NCBI GenBank assembly: GCA_041879295.1
Contig: CP047152.1
Span: forward strand, 3,415,501 to 3,479,500
Direction: 5' to 3'
Length of the DNA stretch: 64,000 nt
From: Pseudomonas putida
Lineage (GTDB): Bacteria > Pseudomonadota > Gammaproteobacteria > Pseudomonadales > Pseudomonadaceae
Both the position numbers and the translations under genes were made by a program. Shown here in pieces: positions 31,414-39,870 of this stretch (its first letter is position 1; each line of letters begins with the position of its first letter). The notes under the pieces are model-generated. The model was not told the origin of the DNA, ran no database searches, and worked only from the letters and a program-made list of their open reading frames with translations.

Positions 31414-31667
31414 AACCCATCGTACTGGTAGGCCATCGTCATAGCTGCCCGCTCCATGGCGAAGGCACTGTGGAAACCGGCGCAAATGCAACATTCGTGG
31501 ATGGCAAGGCCGTCGCTCGTGTGGGCGATCGCATCAGTTGTGGCGCCGTTATCGAAACCGGCGCTGCCTGCACAATCATCGAGGGCCACCCCGCAGCAAG
31601 GGAGGGTGACACTACCAGTCATGGAGGGACTTTGATCGAGGGGGACCAGGGTTGGCTCATTGATTGA
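31410..31667 (+). CDS. PAAR-domain T6SS spike-tip protein
   Basis: 85-aa protein of the small single-domain PAAR type: GHRHSCPLHGEGTVETGA, then VDGKAVARVGDRISCGAVIETGA, then GHPAAREGDTTSHGG, matching the repeated P-x-x-x-G cone pattern with histidine/cysteine Zn ligands. It sharpens the VgrG tip and links effectors to the T6SS. It is the last gene of the toxin array and overlaps the immunity gene, so the array is probably one transcript. No VgrG or adaptor gene lies in the window. Confidence 0.9.
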   Translation: MKPIVLVGHRHSCPLHGEGTVETGANATFVDGKAVARVGDRISCGAVIETGAACTIIEGHPAAREGDTTSHGGTLIEGDQGWLID

Positions 31668-31799
31668 AAGCCACTATCGGTCACTGAGCCGGATACTGAA
31701 GCCTGTCAGTCATCCGGTTGGGGTCGTCCAGCGGCTGCTTCGCGGGTGCCCCGTTCTCACACGCATGGCGCCATGCCCGCAAACTGCGCCATATCTGCG

Positions 31800-32570
31800 T
31801 CAATCCAGCACTGGCCGAAGCAACGCCTGTGCCTCGTAAAGGGTCGGCAAATACCGCAACCGTATCTCATCAATACTCAACCGCGAAGCATGAGTCGTGA
31901 TGGTCAGCGTGGCTTTCAACTGACCGGCCCGTCCCAGCAATGGCACCCCCAGCACCCGCATACCGATTTCATACTCCTGATCAACGATACAGAACCCCTG
32001 CCCCTTCACGCGCAACAGCTCAGCGTCCAGCTGCGCCCGGTCTGTCAATGTGTAAGGCGTCAACGCCCGCAGCGGGTGACGGGCAAAGTATTCGTCTCGC
32101 TCCCCCTCATCCAGCCAGGCCAGCCAGACCCGCCCGCTGGCCGTGCAATACATGGGTACCCGGGAGCCCGGCCTGATCGACAAAGACGCCACATGGCTAT
32201 ACCGGCTACGCACCAGATGGATGATCTCATCGCCATCGCGGGTACCCACCGATACGTGCTCCTGGGTCTGGCGCGCCACCTGTTCAACAATCGGCCGCAG
32301 CATGCGCGGCAGTTGCGCCGAGTCCACATAAGCCTGGCCGATACGCAAGGCCTTGGGGGTCAGCCAGTACTCACGGCTGTCAGTTTCGGCAAAGCCTTCA
32401 TGCACCAAGGTCAGCAGAAACCGCCGCACCGCACTGGGCGTAAGGCCAGATAACCTGGCCGCCTGCGGCACACTCAGGCGCGGCTGCTCGGCGCTGAACA
32501 GTTGCATCAGCGCCAGGCCTTTCTGCAAGCCCGCGATCAGGTCACGGGGATGGATGACAGGTGTGTTCAT
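31800..32570 (-). CDS. IclR-family regulator of the PcaU/PcaR/PobR type
   Basis: 256-aa regulator. The N-terminal winged helix (LIAGLQKGLALMQLFSAEQPRLSVPQAARLSGLTPSAVRRFLLTLVHEGF region, residues about 10-75) and C-terminal effector domain (VSVGTRDGDEIIHLVRS, SIRPGSRVPMYCTASGRVWLAWL) fit the subgroup that controls protocatechuate and 4-hydroxybenzoate genes. The LAGLTPSAVRR-type helix and Y-L-T linker are typical. It is divergent from the shikimate dehydrogenase-like gene, with a PcaU-type operator in between, so it probably activates or represses that operon in response to an aromatic or hydroaromatic acid. Confidence 0.88.
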   Translation of the reverse strand: MNTPVIHPRDLIAGLQKGLALMQLFSAEQPRLSVPQAARLSGLTPSAVRRFLLTLVHEGFAETDSREYWLTPKALRIGQAYVDSAQLPRMLRPIVEQVARQTQEHVSVGTRDGDEIIHLVRSRYSHVASLSIRPGSRVPMYCTASGRVWLAWLDEGERDEYFARHPLRALTPYTLTDRAQLDAELLRVKGQGFCIVDQEYEIGMRVLGVPLLGRAGQLKATLTITTHASRLSIDEIRLRYLPTLYEAQALLRPVLD

Positions 32571-32610
32571 GCATTCGACTCGCTACCAGAGGAACAAAAA
32601 CAGCCGATTA

Positions 32611-32650
32611 CTGCGATAACCGGATCATGACTGCGATTATCGCATTAAGT
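32611..32650. promoter_or_regulatory. PcaU-type operator (three 10-bp half sites)
   Basis: CTGCGATAAC (32611-32620), a 10-bp gap, then CTGCGATTAT followed by its inverted partner, forming the palindrome TGCGATTATCGCA at 32632-32644. One direct plus one inverted repeat of the same 10-mer in helical phase matches the known arrangement at PcaU/PobR operators. It lies between the divergent IclR regulator and the shikimate dehydrogenase-like gene. Confidence 0.7.
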
Positions 32651-32726
32651 GGCCGATTGACGCATTGTTGCCCGCGCCCCTCTGCCTCACCCTTACCTCC
32701 ATAACAACGCCAATAAGGAGGTCAGC

Positions 32727-33536
32727 ATGATTCGAGGGTCCACTGAACTGGTCGCCATCGTCGGTTCGCCCATCGCCCAGGTGAAGTCCCCGGAAAATTT
32801 CAACACCTGGTTCAACCATAACAACTGCAACCTCGCCATGCTGCCCATCGACCTGCACGAGGCGGCGCTGGACAGCTTTGCGGATACCCTGCGAGGCTGG
32901 CAGAACCTACGCGGTTGCGTGGTCACCGTGCCTTACAAGCAGGCGCTGGCCAACCGCGTGGACGGCCTGAGCGAGCGCGCAGCTGCCCTGGGTTCGGTCA
33001 ATGTGATACGCCGCGAGCGCGACGGACGCCTGCTGGGCGACAACGTGGACGGCGCCGGCTTCCTCGGCGCTGCGCACAAGCATGGCTTCAAACCGGCGGG
33101 CAAACGGGCACTGGTGATCGGTTGCGGCGGTGTTGGCAGTGCCATTGCCTATGCACTGGCTGAGGCAGGGATCGCCAGCATTACCCTCAGCGACCCCACC
33201 ACAGCACGCATGGGTGCTGTATGCGAACTGCTCGGCAACGGCTTCCCCGGGCTCACGGTCAGCACACAGTTCAGTGGGCTGGAAGACTTCGACCTGGTGG
33301 CCAACGCGTCCCCGGTCGGCATGGGTACCCGCGCAGAGCTACCGTTGTCCGCCGCCCTGCTGGCCACCCTGCTGCCAGACACCCTGGTCGCCGACGTGGT
33401 CACCTCACCCGAGATAACCCCGCTGCTGAACCGCGCGCGGCAAGTAGGTTGCAAGGTCCAGACTGGCCCTGAAATGGCCTTCGCCCAACTGGGCCATCTT
33501 GGCGCCTTCATGGGCGTCACGCCGTCGGAGATCTGA
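32727..33536 (+). CDS. shikimate dehydrogenase-like oxidoreductase (AroE paralogue)
   Basis: 269-aa NAD(P)-dependent enzyme of the shikimate/quinate dehydrogenase fold. The catalytic lysine is in VVTVPYKQAL and the aspartate in GDNVDGAGF; the nucleotide loop is VIGCGGVGSAIAYAL. The substrate-binding motif, normally HS-x-SP, reads QVKSPENFN, so the first serine is missing. It is therefore probably a paralogue with altered specificity rather than the housekeeping AroE. AAGGAGGTCAGC precedes the ATG. It starts the catabolic operon and could oxidise a cyclic hydroxy acid before the flavoproteins act. Confidence 0.85.
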   Translation: MIRGSTELVAIVGSPIAQVKSPENFNTWFNHNNCNLAMLPIDLHEAALDSFADTLRGWQNLRGCVVTVPYKQALANRVDGLSERAAALGSVNVIRRERDGRLLGDNVDGAGFLGAAHKHGFKPAGKRALVIGCGGVGSAIAYALAEAGIASITLSDPTTARMGAVCELLGNGFPGLTVSTQFSGLEDFDLVANASPVGMGTRAELPLSAALLATLLPDTLVADVVTSPEITPLLNRARQVGCKVQTGPEMAFAQLGHLGAFMGVTPSEI

Positions 33537-33540
33537 GGCT

Positions 33541-35274
33541 ATGACGACTCTGGAGCACACACGCAACAGCTTCGACCTGGTTGTGCTGGGCAGCGGTGCC
33601 GGTGGTTTCGCCGCTGCCGCCACAGCATCCCGCCGGGGGCTAAAGGTGCTGGTGGTGGAAAAGGCCGAACGCTTTGGCGGCACCTCGGCGATTTCTGGCG
33701 GCGCGGTGTGGCTGTATGGCACCGACCAGGCCCGTGACGCCGGCGCCAAGGATTCTCCCGAGGCAATGCGCACCTACCTCAAGCAGGTCATCGGCGACGG
33801 CTACGACCCCGCCTTGGGCGATGCCTTCATCGAGCATGGTCACCAAGCGCTGCGCTGGCTGGAGCAGAACACCGAACTGCGTTATGCCCTGCGCCCACTC
33901 TCACCCGACTATTACCCGGATGCACCCGGCGCCACTCAGTTCGGTCGGGCGCTGGAAATGGTCGAATACGACGGCAAACACCTGGGCACACGCTTCAAGG
34001 ACCTGCAGATGCCACCGCCCGGCATGCTGCTGTTCGGCGGCATGATGGTCAACCGGGTGGATATCCAGCATTTCCTCAGCATTCGCCGCTCACCCAGGTC
34101 GCTGTGGCATTGCCTGAAGCTGATGGCGCGTTACGCGCGCGACCGCCTGCAGCACCCACGCGGCACCCGGCTTACCACTGGCAACGCATTGATCGCCCGC
34201 CTGGCCACCAGCGCCTTCGCCCACGGCACGCAGTTGTGGTTACGCAGCGAGGCCGTGGAGCTGATCGCCGAGCACGGCGTGATCACGGGCGTGGTCGTAC
34301 AGCGCGAGGGCCGCCGTGAGCGGGTAATGGCCCGTGGTGGCGTGGTGTGCGCCATGGGCGGATTCGCAGCAGGCGCAATGGCCGCCAGCTACCGCCCTGC
34401 TCAAAAGGCGCCGCACCTGACCATGTCACCACCGGCAAACGACGGAGCCGCCCTGCGCCTTGCCCAGGCCGTGGCAGCAGCCGAGGGCGAGAGCCTGGCG
34501 GCCAACTTCTTCTGGGCACCGGTTTCCGAACTACGTCATGCCGATGGTGAACGTGAGCGCTTCCCGCACCTGGTCACCGACCGCGCCAAGCCGGGCGTAA
34601 TTGCGGTAGACCAAGCCGGGCGGCGCTTCGTCAACGAGTCCGACTCCTACCACCACTTCGTGCACACCATGTTCGCCAACGGCATTGCCAGCTGCTGGCT
34701 GGTCTGCGATGCCGAGGCAATGAACCGGTACGGGCTTGGCCTGGCGCGGCCCAAGCCCGTCAACAACCAGGCGTTGATCGACGCAGGCTACCTGTATCGG
34801 GCCACCACATCGCAGGCACTGGCCCTGGCCATCGGCGTCGATCCACAGGTGTTTGCGCACACACTTGCACAGTTCAACAGCGATGCCGGCAATGGCATCG
34901 ACCGCGCATTTGGCAAAGGCGGCAACAGTTACAACCGCTACATGGGCGACCCGCAACATGCGCCCAACCCATGCTTGGCCCCCCTGACCAAGGGGCCGTT
35001 CTATGCCATCCGCATTCACACCGGCGACCTCGGTTCAGCCCGTGGTCTGGTGACCAACGCCGATGCCAACGTGCTGAACCGCAGCGGTTTGCCCATTCCC
35101 GGGCTGTATGCGGTCGGCAACGACATGAACTCACTGATGAAGGGCACCTACCCCGGCCCCGGCATCACCCTGGGCCCTGCCCTCACCTTCGGCTGGCTTG
35201 CTGCCAACCACATCACCGCGCGCCTGCAGGCGCCGGCTACCCATACGGAGAACCCGGCATGTACTACGAACTGA
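33541..35274 (+). CDS. ketosteroid-dehydrogenase-like FAD flavoprotein 1
   Basis: 577-aa flavoprotein of the fumarate reductase/3-ketosteroid delta1-dehydrogenase family. FAD motif VLGSGAGGFAAAATA (residues 12-26), flavin-binding GGTSAISGGAVW, and the C-terminal signature LPIPGLYAVGNDMNSLMKGTYPGPGITLGPALTFG with the tyrosine that KstD enzymes use near the active site. Such enzymes desaturate a ring carbon pair next to a ketone. It starts 4 bp after the shikimate dehydrogenase-like gene and overlaps the NIPSNAP gene by 16 bp. Substrate inferred, not shown. Confidence 0.85.
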   Translation: MTTLEHTRNSFDLVVLGSGAGGFAAAATASRRGLKVLVVEKAERFGGTSAISGGAVWLYGTDQARDAGAKDSPEAMRTYLKQVIGDGYDPALGDAFIEHGHQALRWLEQNTELRYALRPLSPDYYPDAPGATQFGRALEMVEYDGKHLGTRFKDLQMPPPGMLLFGGMMVNRVDIQHFLSIRRSPRSLWHCLKLMARYARDRLQHPRGTRLTTGNALIARLATSAFAHGTQLWLRSEAVELIAEHGVITGVVVQREGRRERVMARGGVVCAMGGFAAGAMAASYRPAQKAPHLTMSPPANDGAALRLAQAVAAAEGESLAANFFWAPVSELRHADGERERFPHLVTDRAKPGVIAVDQAGRRFVNESDSYHHFVHTMFANGIASCWLVCDAEAMNRYGLGLARPKPVNNQALIDAGYLYRATTSQALALAIGVDPQVFAHTLAQFNSDAGNGIDRAFGKGGNSYNRYMGDPQHAPNPCLAPLTKGPFYAIRIHTGDLGSARGLVTNADANVLNRSGLPIPGLYAVGNDMNSLMKGTYPGPGITLGPALTFGWLAANHITARLQAPATHTENPACTTN

Positions 35275-35579
35275 GAACCTACACCCTCGACCCCTTGAAA
35301 ATGGCCGACTGGCTGGCCCTGTACCAAAGCCACGCACTCGAGGTGCAGAGCGAACACCTGGGCAACCTGGTGGGCTTTTTCACCAGCGAGTTCGGCGACG
35401 TCAACCAAGTGGTGCACATCTGGGGCTATGCCAGCCTCGACGACCGCATGGCGCGCCGCGCAGCCATGGCGGCAGACTCGCGCTGGGCGGAATTCTCGCG
35501 ACGCAACCGCGAGCTAGGCGCGGTACTGCGCCTGCAATCGCGGCTGCTGCGCCCGACCGGTTTCTCACCGCTGCAGTAA
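35259..35579 (+). CDS. NIPSNAP-family protein
   Basis: 106-aa protein of the dimeric alpha/beta-barrel NIPSNAP family: MYYELRTYTLDPLKMADWLALYQ at the start and VVHIWGYASLDDRMARRAAM. Members are small and often lie beside catabolic enzymes, but their reaction is generally unknown. It overlaps the preceding flavoprotein gene by 16 bp, with CGGAGAACCC as ribosome site. The tight coupling suggests it assists the same pathway, for example as an isomerase or scavenger. Confidence 0.85.
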   Translation: MYYELRTYTLDPLKMADWLALYQSHALEVQSEHLGNLVGFFTSEFGDVNQVVHIWGYASLDDRMARRAAMAADSRWAEFSRRNRELGAVLRLQSRLLRPTGFSPLQ

Positions 35580-35620
35580 GCCACACACCACCTCTTCCAA
35601 CAGCCGAGCGGACCCCTTCC

Positions 35621-37309
35621 ATGCCCCCCCTTGAATGTGACGTACTCGTCATCGGCTCCGGCGCCTCAGGCCTGGCTGCCGCCGTAACCGCCGCGCATCA
35701 TGGCCTGACAGTGGTCGTCGCGGAAAAAGCCAGCCAGCTGGGCGGCACCAGCGCCTGGTCGGGGGGCTGGTTGTGGATACCGCGCAACCCTCTGGCCATC
35801 GCCGAAGGCATCGTCGAAGCCGACGATGCCCCGGAGCGCTATTTGCGTGCGCAAACCCACACCCGCGAGTTGGACCCGCGTCAACGCGCCTTCCTGCGCC
35901 ATGGTCCGGAAATGGTGGCGTTCTTCCAGCAACACACTGCCGTGCAGTTCCAGTGCGGTAGCCGTATGCCCGACATGCGTGAAGGCGATGGCAGTGCACG
36001 CGGCGGTCGCTCGCTGTGTGCATTACCTTACGACGGGCGACGGCTAGGGCCTTGGCTGCACAAGTTGCGCCCGCCGCTGGACATCGTCAGCCTGGCCGGC
36101 ATGGGCATTGCCGGAGGTGCCGACATGGCTGCCTTCTTCAACACCACACGCTCGCCAAAGGCAGCGCTGCATGTTGGCAAGCGCCTGTTGCGCCATGGCC
36201 GAGACCTGCTGCTGCACCGTCGCGGCCTACATCTGGTCAATGGCAACGCGCTGGTAGCGCGCCTGCTGCGCAGCGCCCTTGATCGTGGCGTGACATTGCT
36301 GACCGAGAAAGCGGCCAGCCGACTGTTGTTGTGCGAAGAACGGGTCAACGGCGCGCTGTTTGCCGACGGCCAAACGATCTACGCACGGCGTGGTGTGGTG
36401 CTGGCGTGCGGTGGTTTCCCACATGATCGCCAGCGTATCTCGCAACTGATGCCGCACGCGCCGGACGGTGACCAGCATTACTCCGCTGCGCCCAGGGAGA
36501 ATAGCGGTGACGGTTTGCGCCTGGGCGAACAGGCGGGTGGCCAGGTGTCTGCGGCAGGCGCCCACGGGGGCGCCTGGGCGCCGGTATCGCAGGTACCGCG
36601 CGGCAATGGCCATTTCGGCCATTTTCCACACCTGATCGACCGCGCGAAGCCCGGTTTCATCGCCGTGCGCCGCGATGGTCGGCGCTTCGTCAACGAAGCC
36701 GATTGCTACCACGACTTCATGAACGCGCTTTTCGCCGCCACGCCGCAGGCTGAGCAGCCGGAGGCCTGGCTGATCTGCGACCATGCTGCGCAACGACGCT
36801 ATGGCATGGGTTGGGCCAAGCCCTTTCCCTTCCCTACCCGCTTCTATCAGCGCAGTGGCTATTTGCACAGCGGCGCTACCCTGGCGCAACTGGCGCAGCG
36901 CTGCGGGATCGACGCCGAGCAGTTGCAGCGCACGGTGGAGGGCTTCAACCATCATGCGGCACAAGGTGAAGACCCAACCTTTCTACGTGGCGCATCGGCC
37001 TACAACCGGGCCCAAGGCGACCCGCAGCAGGCACCTAACCCGTCGCTTCGGCCGTTGCTGAAGGGGCCGTTCCATGCGGTGAAACTGCTGCCAGGCAGCC
37101 TTGGCACCTTCGCCGGCCTGGACACAGACGCCTCAGCCCGCGTACTGGACCACGAAGGGCAGCCGATACCCGGGTTGTTTGCAGTGGGTAACGACATGCA
37201 CAGCGTGATGGGTGGGTACTACCCGAGCGGCGGCATTACCCTTGGGCCAGGGATGACCTTCGGGTATCTGGCCGGTAGAGCGTTGAGCGGGGGCTGTGCA
37301 CATCATTGA
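35621..37309 (+). CDS. ketosteroid-dehydrogenase-like FAD flavoprotein 2
   Basis: 562-aa flavoprotein similar to the flavoproteins encoded at 33541 and 42033. It has the FAD motif VLVIGSGASGLAAAVTAA, GGTSAWSGGWLWIPRNPLA, and the C-terminal block QPIPGLFAVGNDMHSVMGGYYPSGGITLGPGMTFGY. Closest of the three to the one at 42033 (both have WSGGW...PRNPL and MPDM motifs). It is the last gene of the operon starting at 32727. A second desaturase next to the first would allow successive dehydrogenations of a ring. Confidence 0.85.
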   Translation: MPPLECDVLVIGSGASGLAAAVTAAHHGLTVVVAEKASQLGGTSAWSGGWLWIPRNPLAIAEGIVEADDAPERYLRAQTHTRELDPRQRAFLRHGPEMVAFFQQHTAVQFQCGSRMPDMREGDGSARGGRSLCALPYDGRRLGPWLHKLRPPLDIVSLAGMGIAGGADMAAFFNTTRSPKAALHVGKRLLRHGRDLLLHRRGLHLVNGNALVARLLRSALDRGVTLLTEKAASRLLLCEERVNGALFADGQTIYARRGVVLACGGFPHDRQRISQLMPHAPDGDQHYSAAPRENSGDGLRLGEQAGGQVSAAGAHGGAWAPVSQVPRGNGHFGHFPHLIDRAKPGFIAVRRDGRRFVNEADCYHDFMNALFAATPQAEQPEAWLICDHAAQRRYGMGWAKPFPFPTRFYQRSGYLHSGATLAQLAQRCGIDAEQLQRTVEGFNHHAAQGEDPTFLRGASAYNRAQGDPQQAPNPSLRPLLKGPFHAVKLLPGSLGTFAGLDTDASARVLDHEGQPIPGLFAVGNDMHSVMGGYYPSGGITLGPGMTFGYLAGRALSGGCAHH

Positions 37310-37551
37310 TGTCGGTTTTGCGCGCATCAGGCAACCAAGGCCAAAGCCTTCTACCCTTCAGTGACGTGAATACCTGCCGCGCCCGCCGGCCAACGCAACC
37401 GTTCGATAACCGAACAGTAGCCCGTCTCTCGAATTGACGCTGCCGTCTTCACTGCTCACCATGCACCGGCCTTGCGTGCCCCCCCTGCCTGGGAAACGAT
37501 CACGCACCCGTAGCACCGCAGCTGAATACAATTTCAAGAAACGAGCAGTCT

Positions 37552-38877
37552 ATGAACCACTCCAAGATCCCCCCCGCCGCGCCCCGGATGTCCCAGGGCT
37601 CGATCGGCGACAAGCTCCGCGGCGCCTTCGGCGTCGGCAAGACCCGTTGGGGCATGCTCGCCCTGGTGTTCTTCGCCACCACCCTGAACTACATCGACCG
37701 CGCCGCCCTCGGCATCATGCAGCCCGTGCTGGCCAAGGAAATGAGCTGGACGGCGATGGACTACGCCAACATCAATTTCTGGTTCCAGGTCGGCTATGCC
37801 ATCGGCTTTCTGCTGCAAGGCCGACTGATCGACAAGGTCGGGGTCAAACGGGCCTTCTTCTTCGCTGTACTGCTGTGGAGCCTGGCCACGGGTGCCCACG
37901 GCCTGGCCACCTCGGCGGCAGGTTTCATGGTTTGCCGCTTCATCCTCGGCCTGACCGAGGCCGCCAACTACCCAGCCTGCGTCAAGACCGTGCGCCTGTG
38001 GTTCCCGGCGGGTGAGCGGGCCATTGCAACGGGGCTGTTCAACGCCGGTACCAATGTTGGCGCCATGGTCACCCCTGCGCTGTTGCCGCTGATCCTGGCT
38101 GTGTGGGGCTGGCAGGCTGCGTTCATCGCCATGGGCAGCCTGGGCCTGGTGTGGGTCGTGCTGTGGGTATTGAAGTACTACAACCCTGAAGACCACCCCC
38201 GCGTGCGTCAGAGCGAGGTGCAGTACATCCAGCAGGATGATGAGCCCGAGCCGACCCGCGTGCCGTTCAGCCGTATCCTGCGCCTGCGTGGCACCTGGGC
38301 TTTTGCAGTGGCCTATGCGATGACCGCGCCAGTGTTCTGGTTCTACCTGTACTGGCTGCCGCCGTTCCTGAACCAGCAATACAGCCTCGGCATCAACGTG
38401 ACCCAGATGGGCATCCCGTTGATCATCATCTGGCTGACGGCAGACTTCGGCAGCATCGGGGGTGGCATCCTGTCGTCGTGGCTGATCGGCCGTGGCGTGC
38501 GTGCCACGACAGCGCGGCTGGTGTCCATGCTGATCTTTGCCTGCACCATGCTCAGCGTCATCTTTGCCGCCAACGCCAGTGGGCTGTGGGTCGCGGTGGC
38601 GGCCATCTCGATCGCGGTAGGCGCGCACCAGGCGTGGACGGCGAATATCTGGAGCCTGGTGATGGACTACACACCCAAGCACCTGGTGAGCACCGTATTC
38701 GGCTTCGGCAGCATGTGTGCGGCAATTGGCGGGATGTTCATGACGCAGATTGTCGGCAGCGTGCTGACCGCTACCAACAACAACTATGCCGTGCTGTTTA
38801 CCATGATCCCCGCCATGTACTTCCTGGCGTTGGTGTGGATGTATGTCATGGCACCGCGCAAGGTCGAGAGCGCCTGA
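37552..38877 (+). CDS. MFS transporter of the anion:cation symporter family
   Basis: 441-aa inner-membrane protein with 12 predicted TM segments. TM1 carries LNYIDRAALGIMQPVLAKE; the TM2-3 loop has LIDKVGVKRAFFFAV and TM4-5 shows RFILGLTEAANYPACVKTVRLWFP. This group imports carboxylates such as hexuronates, phthalates and quinate-type acids. It follows the flavoprotein operon by 242 bp on the same strand and is the likely uptake system for the substrate of this locus. It ends at a strong terminator. Confidence 0.87.
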   Translation: MNHSKIPPAAPRMSQGSIGDKLRGAFGVGKTRWGMLALVFFATTLNYIDRAALGIMQPVLAKEMSWTAMDYANINFWFQVGYAIGFLLQGRLIDKVGVKRAFFFAVLLWSLATGAHGLATSAAGFMVCRFILGLTEAANYPACVKTVRLWFPAGERAIATGLFNAGTNVGAMVTPALLPLILAVWGWQAAFIAMGSLGLVWVVLWVLKYYNPEDHPRVRQSEVQYIQQDDEPEPTRVPFSRILRLRGTWAFAVAYAMTAPVFWFYLYWLPPFLNQQYSLGINVTQMGIPLIIIWLTADFGSIGGGILSSWLIGRGVRATTARLVSMLIFACTMLSVIFAANASGLWVAVAAISIAVGAHQAWTANIWSLVMDYTPKHLVSTVFGFGSMCAAIGGMFMTQIVGSVLTATNNNYAVLFTMIPAMYFLALVWMYVMAPRKVESA

Positions 38878-38899
38878 GAGCGCTAGTCACTTACCTCTA

Positions 38900-38924
38900 C
38901 GGGGCCCTTGCGGGCCCTTTTTTT
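38900..38924 (+). terminator. Rho-independent terminator after the MFS gene
   Basis: GGGCCC (38902-38907), a TTGC loop and GGGCCC (38912-38917) followed by seven T residues, 24 bp after the MFS stop. A classic strong terminator. Confidence 0.9.
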
Positions 38925-38983
38925 GGCTTGGAGTTTCTTGAGAAGCGGACAACGACAATGCAGCGTTCGGTGTGGGTTCACTC

Positions 38984-39021
38984 GCGAACGTGGCGTAGCC
39001 GGTGCCATGCGCCACGTTCGC
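38984..39021 (-). terminator. 12-bp hairpin downstream of the TIM-barrel gene
   Basis: GCGAACGTGGCG and CGCCACGTTCGC are perfect inverted copies around a 14-nt loop, starting 4 bp beyond the minus-strand stop at 39026. No U-run, so it may protect the mRNA end or be part of a Rho-linked termination. Confidence 0.5.
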
Positions 39022-39025
39022 TCGA

Positions 39026-39841
39026 TCAGACCGCGGCCAACACCGCCTGGGCTTTCTCCAGCGCCATGCGTGCGCGCTGTTCGCCGCTGATGCCCTGCTC
39101 CAGCAATTGCCGCGTGGGGATTTCCAGGCTCAGCGGCACGCTAGGCGGCAAGGCGCGCAACAGGCCAACCAGATCGGCATCGCCATCACCCGGGAAGCGT
39201 CGCTCGTTACGCGCCTGGCGCAGGATCTCGTCCATGTCGGCCGGTACCGGACCAGCAACGTCACACAGTTGGGCATAGCGCATGCGCTGCGGCTTCAGCT
39301 GCGCCAGGTCGTCCAGTGAAGAGCCGGAGCGGTTGAAGTGGAAGGCATCTACCAGTACGCAGCCATTGGCACGGTCGGCGTTGGCCACGACCCGCATGGC
39401 CTGGCGCAGGTCACGTACGTCGGTCCAGGGCATGAACTCCAGGTGAGGGTGAATGCCGTATTGCACCGCCAGCTCGCACAATGCGGCAAAGCGTTCGGTC
39501 AGGCGCGCTTCGTCGGGGTCGTTGCCCGCTACCAGCAATTCAGTGCCACCCAACCCGGCGCCCACCGCCAGGATCGCTTCGAAGTCGGCCACACAGGTGG
39601 CCGGTTCAAGGCGCAGGATCTCCAGGTCGAGCACCTTGATACCCGTGTCGCGCAGGCGCGCCTGGGTTTGCCGGCGCAGTTCGGCATCGGCTACCAGCGG
39701 GAAATGCCGCTCCTGTTCGGTGGCGGGTACCAGCCGTAGGCCGACATGGCTGTAACCCGCTCGGGCGGCGGCCTCGACCATGTCCGGTGGAGACAGCTCG
39801 AGCACCGTCAGGGCCGCGAGGGAAAAAATTCGATCAGTCAT
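39026..39841 (-). CDS. sugar isomerase/3-dehydroshikimate dehydratase-like TIM-barrel protein
   Basis: 271-aa AP-endonuclease-2 superfamily protein. The TIM-barrel metal-site pattern is visible: GYSHVGLRL at the start, HPHLEFMPWTDV (Glu ligand), VDAFHFNRSGS (His), AQLCDVAG and LSLEIPTRQL (Glu). Members include hydroxypyruvate isomerase, inosose dehydratase and the bacterial 3-dehydroshikimate dehydratases that give protocatechuate. Given the shikimate dehydrogenase-like neighbour, the dehydratase or a ring-isomerase activity is attractive but not proven. It is 29 bp after the Gfo/Idh/MocA gene, so both form one operon. Confidence 0.8.
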   Translation of the reverse strand: MTDRIFSLAALTVLELSPPDMVEAAARAGYSHVGLRLVPATEQERHFPLVADAELRRQTQARLRDTGIKVLDLEILRLEPATCVADFEAILAVGAGLGGTELLVAGNDPDEARLTERFAALCELAVQYGIHPHLEFMPWTDVRDLRQAMRVVANADRANGCVLVDAFHFNRSGSSLDDLAQLKPQRMRYAQLCDVAGPVPADMDEILRQARNERRFPGDGDADLVGLLRALPPSVPLSLEIPTRQLLEQGISGEQRARMALEKAQAVLAAV

Positions 39842-39870
39842 TTATCATCACCAGCAATAGTAAGGTTGTA

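Noticed and set aside
37534..38682. 382-aa open frame antisense to the MFS gene
   Set aside because: His/Gln/Gly-rich composition typical of a shadow frame, and the opposite strand holds a clear transporter.
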